Assembly (NCBI RefSeq): GCF_011927945.1
Contig: NZ_JAATJM010000001.1
Location: forward strand, 1,559,501 to 1,623,500
Length of the DNA: 64,000 nt
From: Brevundimonas alba
GTDB taxonomy: Bacteria; Pseudomonadota; Alphaproteobacteria; Caulobacterales; Caulobacteraceae
Reading direction: 5' to 3'
The notes under the pieces were generated by a model that saw only the letters and a program-made list of their open reading frames with translations, did not search any database and was not told the origin of the DNA. How positions within the stretch are numbered: position 1 is the first letter of the stretch; every line of letters starts with the position of its first letter. The position numbers and the translations under genes are program-made. Shown here one piece after another: positions 51,541 through 62,100 of the stretch.

Positions 51541-52656
51541 TCAGCTCCAGTCCGCGTTCTTGATCAGCAGGGCCTTGCGGGCGGCCAGAAGGTCCGCCTC
51601 CATCATTTCGTCGACCAGCTCTTCGAACGTGATCTCCGGCTCCCAGCCCAGCTTCGCCTTGGCCTTGGACGGATCGCCCAGCAGGGTTTCCACCTCGGTC
51701 GGACGGAAGTAGCGCGGGTCGACCCGCACAATCGTCTGGCCCTCCTTGATCGCCGGGCAGCGGCTCACGGCGTGCGACGGATCGACCGCCTCGACGATCC
51801 CCCGCTCCTCCACCCCGGAGCCTTCCCAGCGCAGGGTGACGCCGATGCGGGCGGCCGAGGCCTCGACGAACTGGCGGACGCTGTACTGTTTGCCCGTGGC
51901 GATCACATAATCGTCCGGCGTGTCCTGCTGCAGCATCATCCACTGCATGCGCACGTAGTCCTTGGCGTGACCCCAGTCGCGCAGGGCATCCATGTTGCCG
52001 AGATACAGGCAGTCGCTCAGGCCTTGGGCGATCTCGCCGAGCCCGCGGGTGATCTTGCGGGTGACGAAGGTCTCGCCCCGCCGCTCGCTCTCGTGATTGA
52101 ACAGGATGCCGTTGCAGGCGAAGATTCCGTAGGCCTCGCGGTAGTTCACGCACATCCAGTAGGCGAACATCTTGGCCACGGCGTAGGGGCTGCGCGGGTA
52201 GAAGGGCGTCGTTTCCGACTGGACCGGCTCCTGCACCAGGCCATACAGCTCGGATGTCGAGGCCTGGTAGAATTTGGTCTTCTTCTCCATGCCCAGCAGG
52301 CGGATAGCCTCGAGCAGGCGCAGGGTGCCGAGGGCGTCCACGTCCGCGGTATATTCCGGCGTCTCGAAGCTGACGGCGACGTGGCTCTGGGCCCCGAGGT
52401 TGTAGATCTCGTCCGGCTGAACCTGCTGGATGATGCGCACCAGGTTCGACGTGTCCGTCAGGTCGCCGAAATGCATCTGGAAGCGCACGTCCGCGTCGTG
52501 CAGGTCCTGATAGATGTGGTCGACCCGCTCGGTGTTGAACAGCGACGAGCGGCGTTTGATGCCGTGCACGTCGTAGCCCTTCTCGAGCAGGAATTCCGCC
52601 AGATAGGAGCCGTCCTGGCCCGTGATGCCGGTGATCAGCGCGGTCTTCTTCGTCAT
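51541..52656 (-). CDS. gmd: GDP-mannose 4,6-dehydratase
   Basis: The 371-residue protein starts at ATG 52656 and is a textbook Gmd: [72 protein letters not shown] (Gln-Ser-His-Val region), STSELYG, and catalytic [15 protein letters not shown], then [16 protein letters not shown]. It produces GDP-4-keto-6-deoxy-D-mannose, precursor of GDP-rhamnose, GDP-fucose or GDP-perosamine. Its substrate comes from the guanylyltransferase/AGE fusion at 23659. It is the first gene of a continuous 17-gene operon. Which later step acts on its product is not certain. Confidence 0.97.
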   Translation of the reverse strand: MTKKTALITGITGQDGSYLAEFLLEKGYDVHGIKRRSSLFNTERVDHIYQDLHDADVRFQMHFGDLTDTSNLVRIIQQVQPDEIYNLGAQSHVAVSFETPEYTADVDALGTLRLLEAIRLLGMEKKTKFYQASTSELYGLVQEPVQSETTPFYPRSPYAVAKMFAYWMCVNYREAYGIFACNGILFNHESERRGETFVTRKITRGLGEIAQGLSDCLYLGNMDALRDWGHAKDYVRMQWMMLQQDTPDDYVIATGKQYSVRQFVEASAARIGVTLRWEGSGVEERGIVEAVDPSHAVSRCPAIKEGQTIVRVDPRYFRPTEVETLLGDPSKAKAKLGWEPEITFEELVDEMMEADLLAARKALLIKNADWS

Positions 52657-52750
52657 CGGGCCTTCCAGACAGAGCGGCCGGAGGGCGCACGAGCGCGCGA
52701 GGCGCGGCCCGGGTACCCCCCGTATCGGGCGAATGCGGCCCCTGAACGCG

Positions 52751-52789
52751 CCTGGACAGGCGGCGATCCACAGCCGCCGCCTGTCTAGG
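52751..52789. promoter_or_regulatory. Long inverted repeat in the gmd / M10 protease divergent region
   Basis: GACAGGCGGC (52755-52764) and GCCGCCTGTC (52776-52785) form a perfect 10-bp stem with an 11-nt loop. Flanking bases extend pairing to CCTGGACAGG...CCTGTCTAGG, about 14 bp with one G-T mismatch. No T tract follows on either strand. It lies about 100 bp upstream of gmd and 320 bp upstream of the protease gene, so it may be an operator or leader hairpin. Confidence 0.45.
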
Positions 52790-53108
52790 CGGGAAATGTG
52801 ACATTGGCCAGCGGAGCGCAGGCGATGACTGCGTTTCCCGCCTCAGGCGTCGATGGCGGGCTGGCGTCCAGGAGCCGGGGCGCGGCTCATCGGCATGGAG
52901 TGCGGTCGCAGGCGCATGCAGTGGAGCCAGCAGCGCCGACCCCGAACAGGCGCTGTCCTCTATCCAGGGGTAGTCGCGAAGCGGGTGAAGTCCCGTTCAG
53001 GTTGCTCCGAGGGCCGCATTCAACGCAAGTGTGAAGCGGCTCCGCTTGTCGTTTCGCGAAGCCGCGTTACGGTGACCGCCGGAAATTTTCGTCGGTTGGG
53101 CCCTACGC
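52790..53108. other. Non-coding stretch upstream of the RTX protease
   Basis: I see no gene with support here. The DNA is GC-rich, lacks a clear -10/-35 pair, and the M10 start at 53109 has only a weak GGG-type ribosome-binding site. It presumably carries the promoter of the RTX protein and, at its left side, that of the gmd operon. Confidence 0.4.
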
Positions 53109-56100
53109 ATGTTCGATTCCTTCTCGCGGAGCTTCGGCTCGCCGTCTTCGTTCGTCGCCGATAGCGATGGAGCGCCGTCTGTCCAGCCGGTGGCGGATCC
53201 CTCGTTCGGAGCCGTCGCCAGCTATGACATCTGCGGCTGCTGCGGACGGTTCCACGGGGCTGTCGAAGCCGCTGGTTCAGGCCCGCAAGGCGTGCTGCTG
53301 AACGCCGACGACCGCGGCCTGTTCGGTCCCAACGGCAAACCCTCGCTCGATCCGATCGACGCCGGGTCGCAGATCACGCGCTCGAACACCAGCTGGGCCA
53401 CCGGGCTCGGGCAGCCGGCCGTGGTTACCTATGCCTTCCGCCTCTCGGCTGCCGTCATGCCGACGGACACTGCGGGCTTCTCGCAGTTCAACAGTTTCCA
53501 GATCGCCGCCGCCGAGCTCTCGCTCGCGGCCTGGTCCGACGTGGCGAACATCACCTTCAACCGCGTCACGGACGTCGGCAGCCAGTACTCCAACAACGCC
53601 ACCATCCTGTTCGGCAACTATGCGTCCGGCCAGGACGGCGCGGCCGCCTTCGCCTATCTGCCCGGCGGCATGCCGGGGGCTACGAGCTCCAACGCCGTCC
53701 AGGGCGACGTATGGGTCAACAGCTCGCTGTCCTACAACGCCGTGCCGGTGATGCAGGCCTATGGTCATCAGGCCCTGCTGCACGAGATCGGCCACGCTAT
53801 CGGCCTCAGCCACCCGGCGGACTACAACGCCAGCGCCACCGGCGTGATCACCTACGGCGCGGACGCCATCTACTTCGAGGACTCCCGCCAGTTTTCGGTG
53901 ATGAGCTACTTCTCCGAGCAGGAGACGGGGGCGGACTTCCGCACGAACGGCACCGGCAACAATCGCTACTCCGCCGTGCCCCTGCTCGATGATATCGCGG
54001 CGGCCCAGCGCCTCTACGGCGCCAACATGACCACCCGTACCGGGGACACGGTCTACGGCTTCAACTCCACGGCGACCTTCCCCTGGTTCAACGCCAACTC
54101 GGCGGCCAGCGCCCTCATCTTCGCGGTCTGGGATGCCGGCGGCACGGACACCTTCGACTTCTCCGGCTACAGCGTCGCCCAGACGATCGACCTTCGGCAG
54201 GGCGCCTTCTCCAGCGTCGGCGGTCTGGTCGGCAATATCGCGATCGCCATCGGCGTGGTGATCGAGAACGTCATCGGCGGCTCCGGCGTCGACACCATCC
54301 GCGGCAACTCTGCGGCCAATGTGATCACCGGCAACGGCGGCAATGACGTCATCGACGGGGGCCTGGGCACGGACACGGTCGTCTTCTCGGGCGCCCGCGC
54401 CAGCTACACCATCACCTGGAACGGCCAGGTCGGCACCGTGACGGGCCCGGACGGGACGGTCACCGTCCGCAACGTGGAATCCCTCCAGTTCTCGGACCAG
54501 ACCATCGCCGCCGCTCCGACGGGCGGCGTGACGGTCGCCGGCGACATCACCAATGAAACCATCAACGGGACGAACTTCGCCGACACCATCGGCGGTCTCG
54601 GCGGCACGGACACGATCAACGGTCTCGACGGCGCCGACACGCTCAGCGGCGGTTCGGGCGACGACGTTCTGAACGGTGGAAACGACGCCGACTTCCTCGT
54701 GGGCGGCCTCGGCGCGGACACGCTGAACGGCGGCGCAGGCTTCGATACCGCAGACTATTCCGGCGCCGGCGCCGGCATTACGGTCAACCTGACGAACGGC
54801 GTGGCCAGCGGCGGCGCGGGCGCAGACACCCTCTCCAGTATCGAGGAAGTGCGGGGCACGGCCTTCGCCGACACCCTCACGGGCGACGGCGCCGACAACA
54901 TCCTGCGCGGCGGCGGCGGCCTCGATACGCTGAATGGCGGCGGCGGTGCGGACCAGCTGTTCTCCGGCGCGCCCGGCGAAGGCGGCGGCGCGCCCGACAT
55001 CGTCAAATCCTTCTCGACGACCAACAATTCGATCGGCTCCGCGGTGTCGCTGGCCGGCGGCTTCGATCTGGGCACCCGCTCGGACGTGGCGAACTCGACC
55101 ACCATTCCGCATGCCACGGTCGTCGCCACCGGCCATGGCGGCAAGGAGTTCTACGCGGTCACCGTGGCCGCGGGCGAGACGGTCGTCTTCGACATCGACA
55201 ACGCCAGCTTCGACAGCGTGCTGCGCATCTACGACGCCGGCAATGTCCGTCTGGCCCAGAACGACGACGCCGCGACGGGCGACGGCGGCTCGGCGACCGA
55301 CTCGGCCCTGAGCTACACCTTCGCCTCCGCCGGGACCTACTACATCGAGGTGTCGCAGTGGCAGTCGGGCTCTGACGCCACCCTCGTCACCTCGGCCCCC
55401 CCGGCCGGCGGCACCTACAGACTGCATGTCTCGGTTCCGAGCGCGCCGGTGACGCCGATCCTGTTCCTCGGCGCCACCATGAACGGCGAGGCCGGAAACG
55501 ATGTCCTCAACGGCAGCATCGGCCGCGACACCCTCAACGGCGGGGCCGACGACGACCAGCTGATCGGCGGCGCCGAGAACGACACCATCGACGGCGGAAA
55601 CGGCACGGACACGGCCGTCTTCAGCGGCGCCCGTTCGGCCTACACCATCACCCTCAACGCGGGCGTGACGACCGTCACCGGCCCCGAGGGGACCGACACG
55701 CTCAGCAATGTCGAGCGCCTGCAGTTCGCCGACGGCCTGTTCGATCCGGCCGGGGCGCCGCTCAACGGGACCATCAACGGCACGCCGAACGCCGACAGCC
55801 TGAACGGCACCACCGGCGCCGACACCATCAACGGCCTCGACGGCGACGACCTGATCAACGCCGGTCTCGGCAACGACACCGTCGATGGCGGCACGGGCGT
55901 CGACACGGCGGTGTTCTCCGGAACCATGGCCGGTTCGACGGTCTCCACGGCCGCGGGCGTCACCACGGTGAACGGCCCCGACGGCGTCGACAGCCTGTCG
56001 AACGTCGAGCGGCTCCGCTTCTCCGACGGCACGCTGATCGTGGGCGCGGGCGGCGGCCAGTATTACGCGGGAACCGCCAACGCGGACGCGATCACCGGCA

Positions 56101-59000
56101 CCGCCTTCAACGACCAGATCGAGTCCGCCGGCAGCGACGACACCATCACCGGCGGCGCGGGAGCCGACGCGATCGACGGCGGCGGCGGCACGGATACGGC
56201 CGTCTACAGCGGCGCTCGGTCCGCCTACACCATCAGCTTCGCGGCCGGGGTCACGACCATCACCGGACCCGACGGGACCGACACCCTGACCAATGTCGAG
56301 CGGCTCCAGTTCGCCGATGGCTTCTACACCATCGCCGGCGCGCCGATCATGAACCCGATCAATGGCACGGCCGGGGCCGATACCCTGACGGGCACCGCCG
56401 GCTTCGACGCGATCAGCGGCGGCGGCGGCGACGACACCCTCACCGGCGGCGGCTCGAACGACACCATCAGCGGCGACGCCGGCACGGACACGGCGGTCTT
56501 CAGCGGCCTGCGCTCGGCCTATACGGTGTCGACGGTCGGCGGGACCACGACGGTCACCGGCCCCGACGGGACCGACACCCTGACCACGGTCGAGCGTCTT
56601 CGCTTCGACGACATCACCCTGATCGTGGGCGCGGGCGGCGGCCAGTATTTCGCGGGCACGCCGAACAATGACGCCTTTGTCGGCACGGCCTTCGCAGACG
56701 AGTTCCAGGGAGCGGGCGGCGCGGACGTGATCAACGGCCAGGCCGGCGACGACCTGATCGTCGGCGGCGACGGCGACGACCAGCTGACCGCCGGCGGCGG
56801 GGTGGATGTCCTGTTCGGCGGCCTCGGAGCGGATGCCCTGAGCGGCGATTCCGGCGACCAGCTGTGGGGCGAGGACGGCGACGACACCCTGGTCGTGACC
56901 GGCTCGGCCGCCTCGGCCGGCGTTCTGATCTCGGGCGGCACGGGTGTCGACACGGCCGTCCTGAACGGCGTTTCGGCCCAGGTGGACCTCTCCGCCGGAA
57001 CCGGCTCGGTCGGATCAACGGCGGTGTCCATCTTCGCCACCGAGAACGTGACGGTCGGCGGCACGACCGCCGCGGTTCGCACCGTCTCGGGCAGCAGCGG
57101 CGCCAATACGCTCGCCGCCGCCGCCGGAAGCGCCTTCGCGGTCGTGTTCGACGGCCGGGGCGGAGACGACGTCCTGACGGGCGCCAATGGCTCCGACAGC
57201 CTGACGGGCGGCGAGGGCGACGACACCCTGCGTGGCGGCGCCGGCTCCGACCAGTTGATCGGCGGCAATGGTGTCGACACTGGCGACTATCGCGGCGCGG
57301 CCGGCGGGGTCACCGCCAACCTGACCCTCGGCTCGGCGAGCAACGACGGCGACGGGGCCACCGACGTCCTCAGCGCCCTCGAGAACCTGTTCGGCTCGGC
57401 CTTCAACGACGTGCTGACGGGCGACGGCGGTGACAATGTGTTCCGCGGCGGCGCGGGCGTGGACGTCCTGAACGGCGGCGCGGGGATCGACACGGTCGAC
57501 TACTCGGGGGCCGCGGGGGCCGTGAACGCCCAGCTGAACGCCAACAGGTCGACCAACGACGGCGACGGCGGGACCGACACCTTCACCGGCGTCGAAAACC
57601 TGACCGGCTCGGCCTTCAACGACACCCTGATCGGCGACGGCGGCGCAAACGTGCTGCGCGGCGGGCTGGGATCGGACACCCTGCTGGGCCTCGTGGGCAA
57701 TGACGTGCTGTGGGGCGGCTCCGGCGCGCTCAACGCCCTCCAGGGCGGACTTGGCGACGACACCTATGTGCTGGAGGCGGCCGACTCGGTGTTCGAGGCC
57801 GCCGGCGAGGGGACCGACACGGTCGATGCGCGGATCGCCACCTATGTGTTGGCCAACAACGTCGAGAACCTGATCTTCGGCGGCGTCGGAAACTTCACTG
57901 GCACCGGCAATGCGGCGGCCAACGTCATGACCGGCGGCGCGGGCGACGACGTGCTGCGCGGCCGCGGCGGGGCCGATGTGATGAACGGCGGCGCGGGAAC
58001 CGACACGGCGGACTACACCCTGGCCGCGGCGGCGACGGTGATCCGGCTGGACCTGCAGCGGGCCACCAACGACGGCGACGGGGCCACCGACACCTTCACC
58101 TCGGTCGAGAACGCCATCGGTTCGAACTACAACGACGTCATCTACGGCGACGCCAACGCCAACGTCATCCAGGGCGGCATCGGCTCGGACGTCCTCGTCG
58201 GCGGCGGCGGCAACGACATCCTGATGGGCGGCTCGGGCGGGGTGAACAACCAGCTGCAGGGCGGGACCGGAGACGACCTCTACATCCTGGACGCCTTCGA
58301 TACGATCGTGGAGCTGGCCGGCGAAGGGATCGACACCGTGCAGGCGCGGGTCGGTTCCTACACCCTGGGCAACAACGTCGAGAACCTGTTCTACACCGGG
58401 CCCGGCAGCTTCGTGGGCAGCGGCAACGCCCTGAACAACACCATCACCGGCGGCGCTCTGGACGATATCCTGCGCGGCGGCGGCGGCAACGACACGATCA
58501 ACGGCGGTCTGGGTAGCGACGAACTGCAGCTGCGCGGCGTCGCCGCCAACTACACCATCACCGCCGAAGGCGCGGGCTGGCGGATCGTCGACAGCGTCGC
58601 CGGCCGCGACGGCTCAACCTTCGTCACCTCCATCGAGGTGCTGCGCTACGCCAACAACACCACTACGACCCTGACCTACGGCGCCCCGGCCCCGCTGGAG
58701 CCGGCGGCCAAGGATGGGGGAATGCTGGTTCTGCCGACGCTGGTGGACGATAAAGACCTCTTCGGCCCGCAGGTGCTGCCGATCCAGGACGACTTCCTCG
58801 TCCTGCCGGACACCTTCGTGGACGCAGCGGCCAAGGATTGGGATGACGCCCAGGTCCTGCCCGGAGCAGCCGACGACGCCGCCTTTGTGATCATGGAGGA
58901 CCGTCACTACACCGAGTTCCAGCATGCTCCGGCGGACCGTATCGACACGACCCACGACGTGTTCGACTACACCCGCGCCTGGCTCGATCCCTGGGCGTAA
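53109..59000 (+). CDS. Giant RTX protein with M10 (serralysin-type) metalloprotease and PPC domains
   Basis: The 1963-residue protein has no Sec signal, consistent with type I secretion. Residues 40-50 carry a cysteine cluster DICGCCGRFH. The protease domain (about 70-330) has the zinc motif HEIGHAIGLSHP and the Met-turn SVMSYFSE, with the following M10_C segment. RTX nonapeptide blocks (GGxGxDxUx) alternate with at least five copies of a unit of about 48 residues ending SNVERLQFADG-like (residues 419, 831, 929, 1027, 1125; a degenerate copy at 1801). A pre-peptidase C-terminal (PPC)-like domain sits at about 655-775. Late ENL-type repeats resemble the next gene. The last 80 residues are acidic and non-repetitive, a likely T1SS signal. 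It probably acts extracellularly, calcium-dependent. Confidence 0.95.
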   Translation: MFDSFSRSFGSPSSFVADSDGAPSVQPVADPSFGAVASYDICGCCGRFHGAVEAAGSGPQGVLLNADDRGLFGPNGKPSLDPIDAGSQITRSNTSWATGLGQPAVVTYAFRLSAAVMPTDTAGFSQFNSFQIAAAELSLAAWSDVANITFNRVTDVGSQYSNNATILFGNYASGQDGAAAFAYLPGGMPGATSSNAVQGDVWVNSSLSYNAVPVMQAYGHQALLHEIGHAIGLSHPADYNASATGVITYGADAIYFEDSRQFSVMSYFSEQETGADFRTNGTGNNRYSAVPLLDDIAAAQRLYGANMTTRTGDTVYGFNSTATFPWFNANSAASALIFAVWDAGGTDTFDFSGYSVAQTIDLRQGAFSSVGGLVGNIAIAIGVVIENVIGGSGVDTIRGNSAANVITGNGGNDVIDGGLGTDTVVFSGARASYTITWNGQVGTVTGPDGTVTVRNVESLQFSDQTIAAAPTGGVTVAGDITNETINGTNFADTIGGLGGTDTINGLDGADTLSGGSGDDVLNGGNDADFLVGGLGADTLNGGAGFDTADYSGAGAGITVNLTNGVASGGAGADTLSSIEEVRGTAFADTLTGDGADNILRGGGGLDTLNGGGGADQLFSGAPGEGGGAPDIVKSFSTTNNSIGSAVSLAGGFDLGTRSDVANSTTIPHATVVATGHGGKEFYAVTVAAGETVVFDIDNASFDSVLRIYDAGNVRLAQNDDAATGDGGSATDSALSYTFASAGTYYIEVSQWQSGSDATLVTSAPPAGGTYRLHVSVPSAPVTPILFLGATMNGEAGNDVLNGSIGRDTLNGGADDDQLIGGAENDTIDGGNGTDTAVFSGARSAYTITLNAGVTTVTGPEGTDTLSNVERLQFADGLFDPAGAPLNGTINGTPNADSLNGTTGADTINGLDGDDLINAGLGNDTVDGGTGVDTAVFSGTMAGSTVSTAAGVTTVNGPDGVDSLSNVERLRFSDGTLIVGAGGGQYYAGTANADAITGTAFNDQIESAGSDDTITGGAGADAIDGGGGTDTAVYSGARSAYTISFAAGVTTITGPDGTDTLTNVERLQFADGFYTIAGAPIMNPINGTAGADTLTGTAGFDAISGGGGDDTLTGGGSNDTISGDAGTDTAVFSGLRSAYTVSTVGGTTTVTGPDGTDTLTTVERLRFDDITLIVGAGGGQYFAGTPNNDAFVGTAFADEFQGAGGADVINGQAGDDLIVGGDGDDQLTAGGGVDVLFGGLGADALSGDSGDQLWGEDGDDTLVVTGSAASAGVLISGGTGVDTAVLNGVSAQVDLSAGTGSVGSTAVSIFATENVTVGGTTAAVRTVSGSSGANTLAAAAGSAFAVVFDGRGGDDVLTGANGSDSLTGGEGDDTLRGGAGSDQLIGGNGVDTGDYRGAAGGVTANLTLGSASNDGDGATDVLSALENLFGSAFNDVLTGDGGDNVFRGGAGVDVLNGGAGIDTVDYSGAAGAVNAQLNANRSTNDGDGGTDTFTGVENLTGSAFNDTLIGDGGANVLRGGLGSDTLLGLVGNDVLWGGSGALNALQGGLGDDTYVLEAADSVFEAAGEGTDTVDARIATYVLANNVENLIFGGVGNFTGTGNAAANVMTGGAGDDVLRGRGGADVMNGGAGTDTADYTLAAAATVIRLDLQRATNDGDGATDTFTSVENAIGSNYNDVIYGDANANVIQGGIGSDVLVGGGGNDILMGGSGGVNNQLQGGTGDDLYILDAFDTIVELAGEGIDTVQARVGSYTLGNNVENLFYTGPGSFVGSGNALNNTITGGALDDILRGGGGNDTINGGLGSDELQLRGVAANYTITAEGAGWRIVDSVAGRDGSTFVTSIEVLRYANNTTTTLTYGAPAPLEPAAKDGGMLVLPTLVDDKDLFGPQVLPIQDDFLVLPDTFVDAAAKDWDDAQVLPGAADDAAFVIMEDRHYTEFQHAPADRIDTTHDVFDYTRAWLDPWA

Positions 59001-59013
59001 GAGACGGAAACCT

Positions 59014-59041
59014 GCGCGGTCCGGCGCCCGTCGGGCCGCGC
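59014..59041. terminator. GC hairpin after the RTX protease
   Basis: GCGCGGTCCG and CGGGCCGCGC (one wobble pair) form a strong hairpin with a GCGCCCGT loop, 14 bp after the stop codon. Without a T tract it is a possible but weak terminator. The following 59042-59195 shows nothing else recognisable. Confidence 0.4.
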
Positions 59042-59195
59042 GAACTTCTCCGGTCGGTTGTTGCACCTTGTGGCGGCCGACCCTAACTGCGACCCGGCGC
59101 CCACTTGGGTACGGGCCTCGCGGGATGCTACTGTGCAGCTTCCCCATGCGGGGACTGCCGCCTGACGGCTGCACGGACAGGGGATAGACGGCGCA

Positions 59196-62100
59196 ATGCG
59201 GACTCTCGCAACCGAACCGGACCGTGACGACGCCTTCCCGGCCGTTCCGGAAAAGGCCGGTTTCGCGTCTCCGCCGATCGACGGAGCACTCTCCGCCGGC
59301 GCACAGCCCTCCGATCCCATCGCCGATCCTGCGCCGACCTACGAATATTCGTTCGATTTCGACTATGGTCTGGGGCCCTGGACGACCTGGCTGGCCCCGT
59401 CCGTCGTCCATGAAGCGGGCGGCGAGCACGAGTCCTTCACCCGCCTCCACGCCCCCGGCGCCCTGGATCCCAACCATATCGACGGCATCGGGGCCCTGCG
59501 GCTGATCGCCCACCTGTCGGTGCCTGCGGTCGGCTCGCCCGGGATCCTGAACCTCCTGGATGCGGAGTTCGAGATCACGGTTCGCGCCACCGACTATCAT
59601 GCGAACGGCGGCAAGCTCGTGGTCTGGCTGTGCCGCTATGTCCCTGAAGAGGGGGTGTTCAAGAACTACTACGTCAATCTCGTCGCCAATAACTGGGCCA
59701 ACACGGGCAACGATCTGACCGACCAGCTGGTCGAGGGCGAGTGGGTCACGATCACCGTGCAACTGAGCGACGACCCGGCCGACTGGACCTACGCCGGCGA
59801 AAACCACTCGCAGCAGGGCGACTGGGCCGACCGCTATCAGCCATTCGGCGTGACGGAGACGTTGTCACAGACCGACGCGACCCTGCACCTCGTCGTCATC
59901 AACGACGAGCCCGACGAGTTTCCGACCGGCTTCCTCGACATCGCCAACATAACGGTGCGGACGCAGACGCCTGCCATTCCGTCCCACCCGAACAACACCA
60001 ACACCAATCGCGAGTTCTTCCACGGGCTGGAAGACCAGGTCACGGCCGGCACGCTCGTCGGCGACGGGGTCGTCAACCTGGCCAACGCCACCTTCACCCT
60101 CGTGCCCGGCTCGGCGACGAACGGCGCGGTGACGCTGGATCCGGCCACGGGCGCCTTCGTCTTCACGCCGAACGCCAACTATTTCGGACCGACGGACTTC
60201 GTCGGGCCGGCGACGTTCCGCTACACCGTCAGCGACGGCGTCCACACCTCCGCCGTCCGCACCGCCTACATCTACATCGGCGGGATCAACGACGCGCCGG
60301 TCGCCAGCACCCAGGACGAGGCGATGGAGATCGCCGCTGGCGAGGCCTTCACCTATGGGCTTCGGCTGGGGTCGGATGTCGACCACGACGAACGGCTGAC
60401 CTACCACCTTGTCGGCGGGTCGGAGACGAACGGCACGGTCACCATAGACCCGTCAAACGGGCGTTATGTCTTCACGCCGGCCGATGGCTTTTCCGGTCAG
60501 GCGACGTTCTCCTACTACGTAAGCGATGGCCAGCTGGACAGCGCGCCCAAGACTGTGACCCTGACCGTTCTGGCGGACGGCGAGCCCGCCGTTCGCCTGA
60601 CTTACAACCAGGCGGTCGACCTGCTTATCGCGGGCGATTTCCAGGGCTTCGTCCGCAACATCATCCTGCTCGCCGACAGGGGCGATGTGGGCGGGGCCTA
60701 TTTCTACGGCACATGGCTGCGCAACGGCCAGAACGTGCCGATGGATACGGCCCTGGCCGCCCACTATCTCGAAATGGTGCGTCAGATACCGGACGCCGCC
60801 CTGATGCTGGCGGACATGTATGTGTCGGGCGAAGGCGTCGCGCGGGACTATGCGGAAGCGCGCGAACTCTATGAGAGCCTGCCCAACAATGGCACGGCCC
60901 TGTATCGGCTCGCGATCCTGCACGACAATGGCTACGGCGGGCCCGTCGACGACGCCGGGGCGGTCGCCCTCTATGTGAAGGCCGCGGAACTCGGCAACGC
61001 CGACGCCATGTACACGCTCGGGCGGCGCTATCTGTCTGGCGAGGGTGTCGCCGTTTCGGCCGCCGACGCCTATTTCTGGCTGGGCGTGGGACTGAAGTTG
61101 AATGGCGGGCCCGCCGTCGGCGCCTTCGATCAGCTGCTGGTCTTCAACATGCAGCAGGCCGTCACCCTTGGTCTGACGGCGGGACAAAAGGCGGCGCTCG
61201 ACGCCGCCATCGCCGGCTGGACTCCGGGCCAATCCGTTCCGGTGAACGATGCGCCCACGCCGGGTGACGAGAGCGCCGTGCATGCCGGCTCCACCAACCA
61301 GCCGGTCCTGGGAACTCTTGCGCATGCGACGGACGTCGACGGCGAGTCGCCTCGCTATGTCCTCGTCGCCGGATCGGCCTTGCACGGAACCGTCACGATC
61401 AACGCCGACACCGGCGCCTTCGTCTTCACGCCCGCCAACGGATATTTCGGGCCGGCGTCGTTCCGCTACTATGTGACCGACGGACAGGCCAACAGCGCCG
61501 AAGTCGAGGTCGCGTTCGAGATTGAACTGGGCACGGCCGCCCTCGCCGATGGCGCAGCCGTCAACGAGACGGGAGGCCTGACGGCCACCGCCTCGGCGGG
61601 TCTTCTTGTCAACGACACCGTTTCCGCCGACGGCGCGTCCCTGGTCGTCAGTTCAGTGAACGGCTCGGCCGGCAACGTCGGCCAGACCATCGCCGGCACG
61701 TACGGCGACATCACCGTCAATGCGGACGGCAGCTATTCCTTCCAGGCCTACGCCTCGACCGCGGCGCTGACGCAGGGCCAGACCGCCGTCGAAACCATCA
61801 CCTACGCCGTCACCGACGGGCTGGGCGTGACCTCGACCTCCACCCTGACGATCACGGTCAATGGCCAGGGCGGCACGATCCTGAACGGCTCGGGCGTGCT
61901 GATCGGCAGCCAGTTCGGAGATCTGATCACCGGCGGAACCGGATCGGACGTGATCCTCGGCCAAGGCGGCGACGACGTCATCGACGGCGGGTCTGGCGGA
62001 GCCAACGAGATCTACGGCGGGGCCGGCAACGACACCTTCATCCTGTCGGCGGTCGGCGATACGGTCATCGAGCTGGCGAACGAGGGAACGGACACGGTCC

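Noticed and set aside
53277..55427. 716-codon minus-strand frame within the RTX protease gene
   Set aside because: The sense frame has the HEIGHAIGLSHP zinc motif and RTX repeats; the antisense frame only mirrors their repetition.
57710..58516. Arg-rich plus-strand frame inside the RTX region
   Set aside because: It is the +1 frame of GGC/GAC-rich RTX codons, giving long Arg runs without any fold.
59741..60874. 377-codon frame at the start of the second RTX gene
   Set aside because: It is Arg/Pro/His-rich and out of frame with the lectin, cadherin and Sel1 domains of the real gene at 59196.
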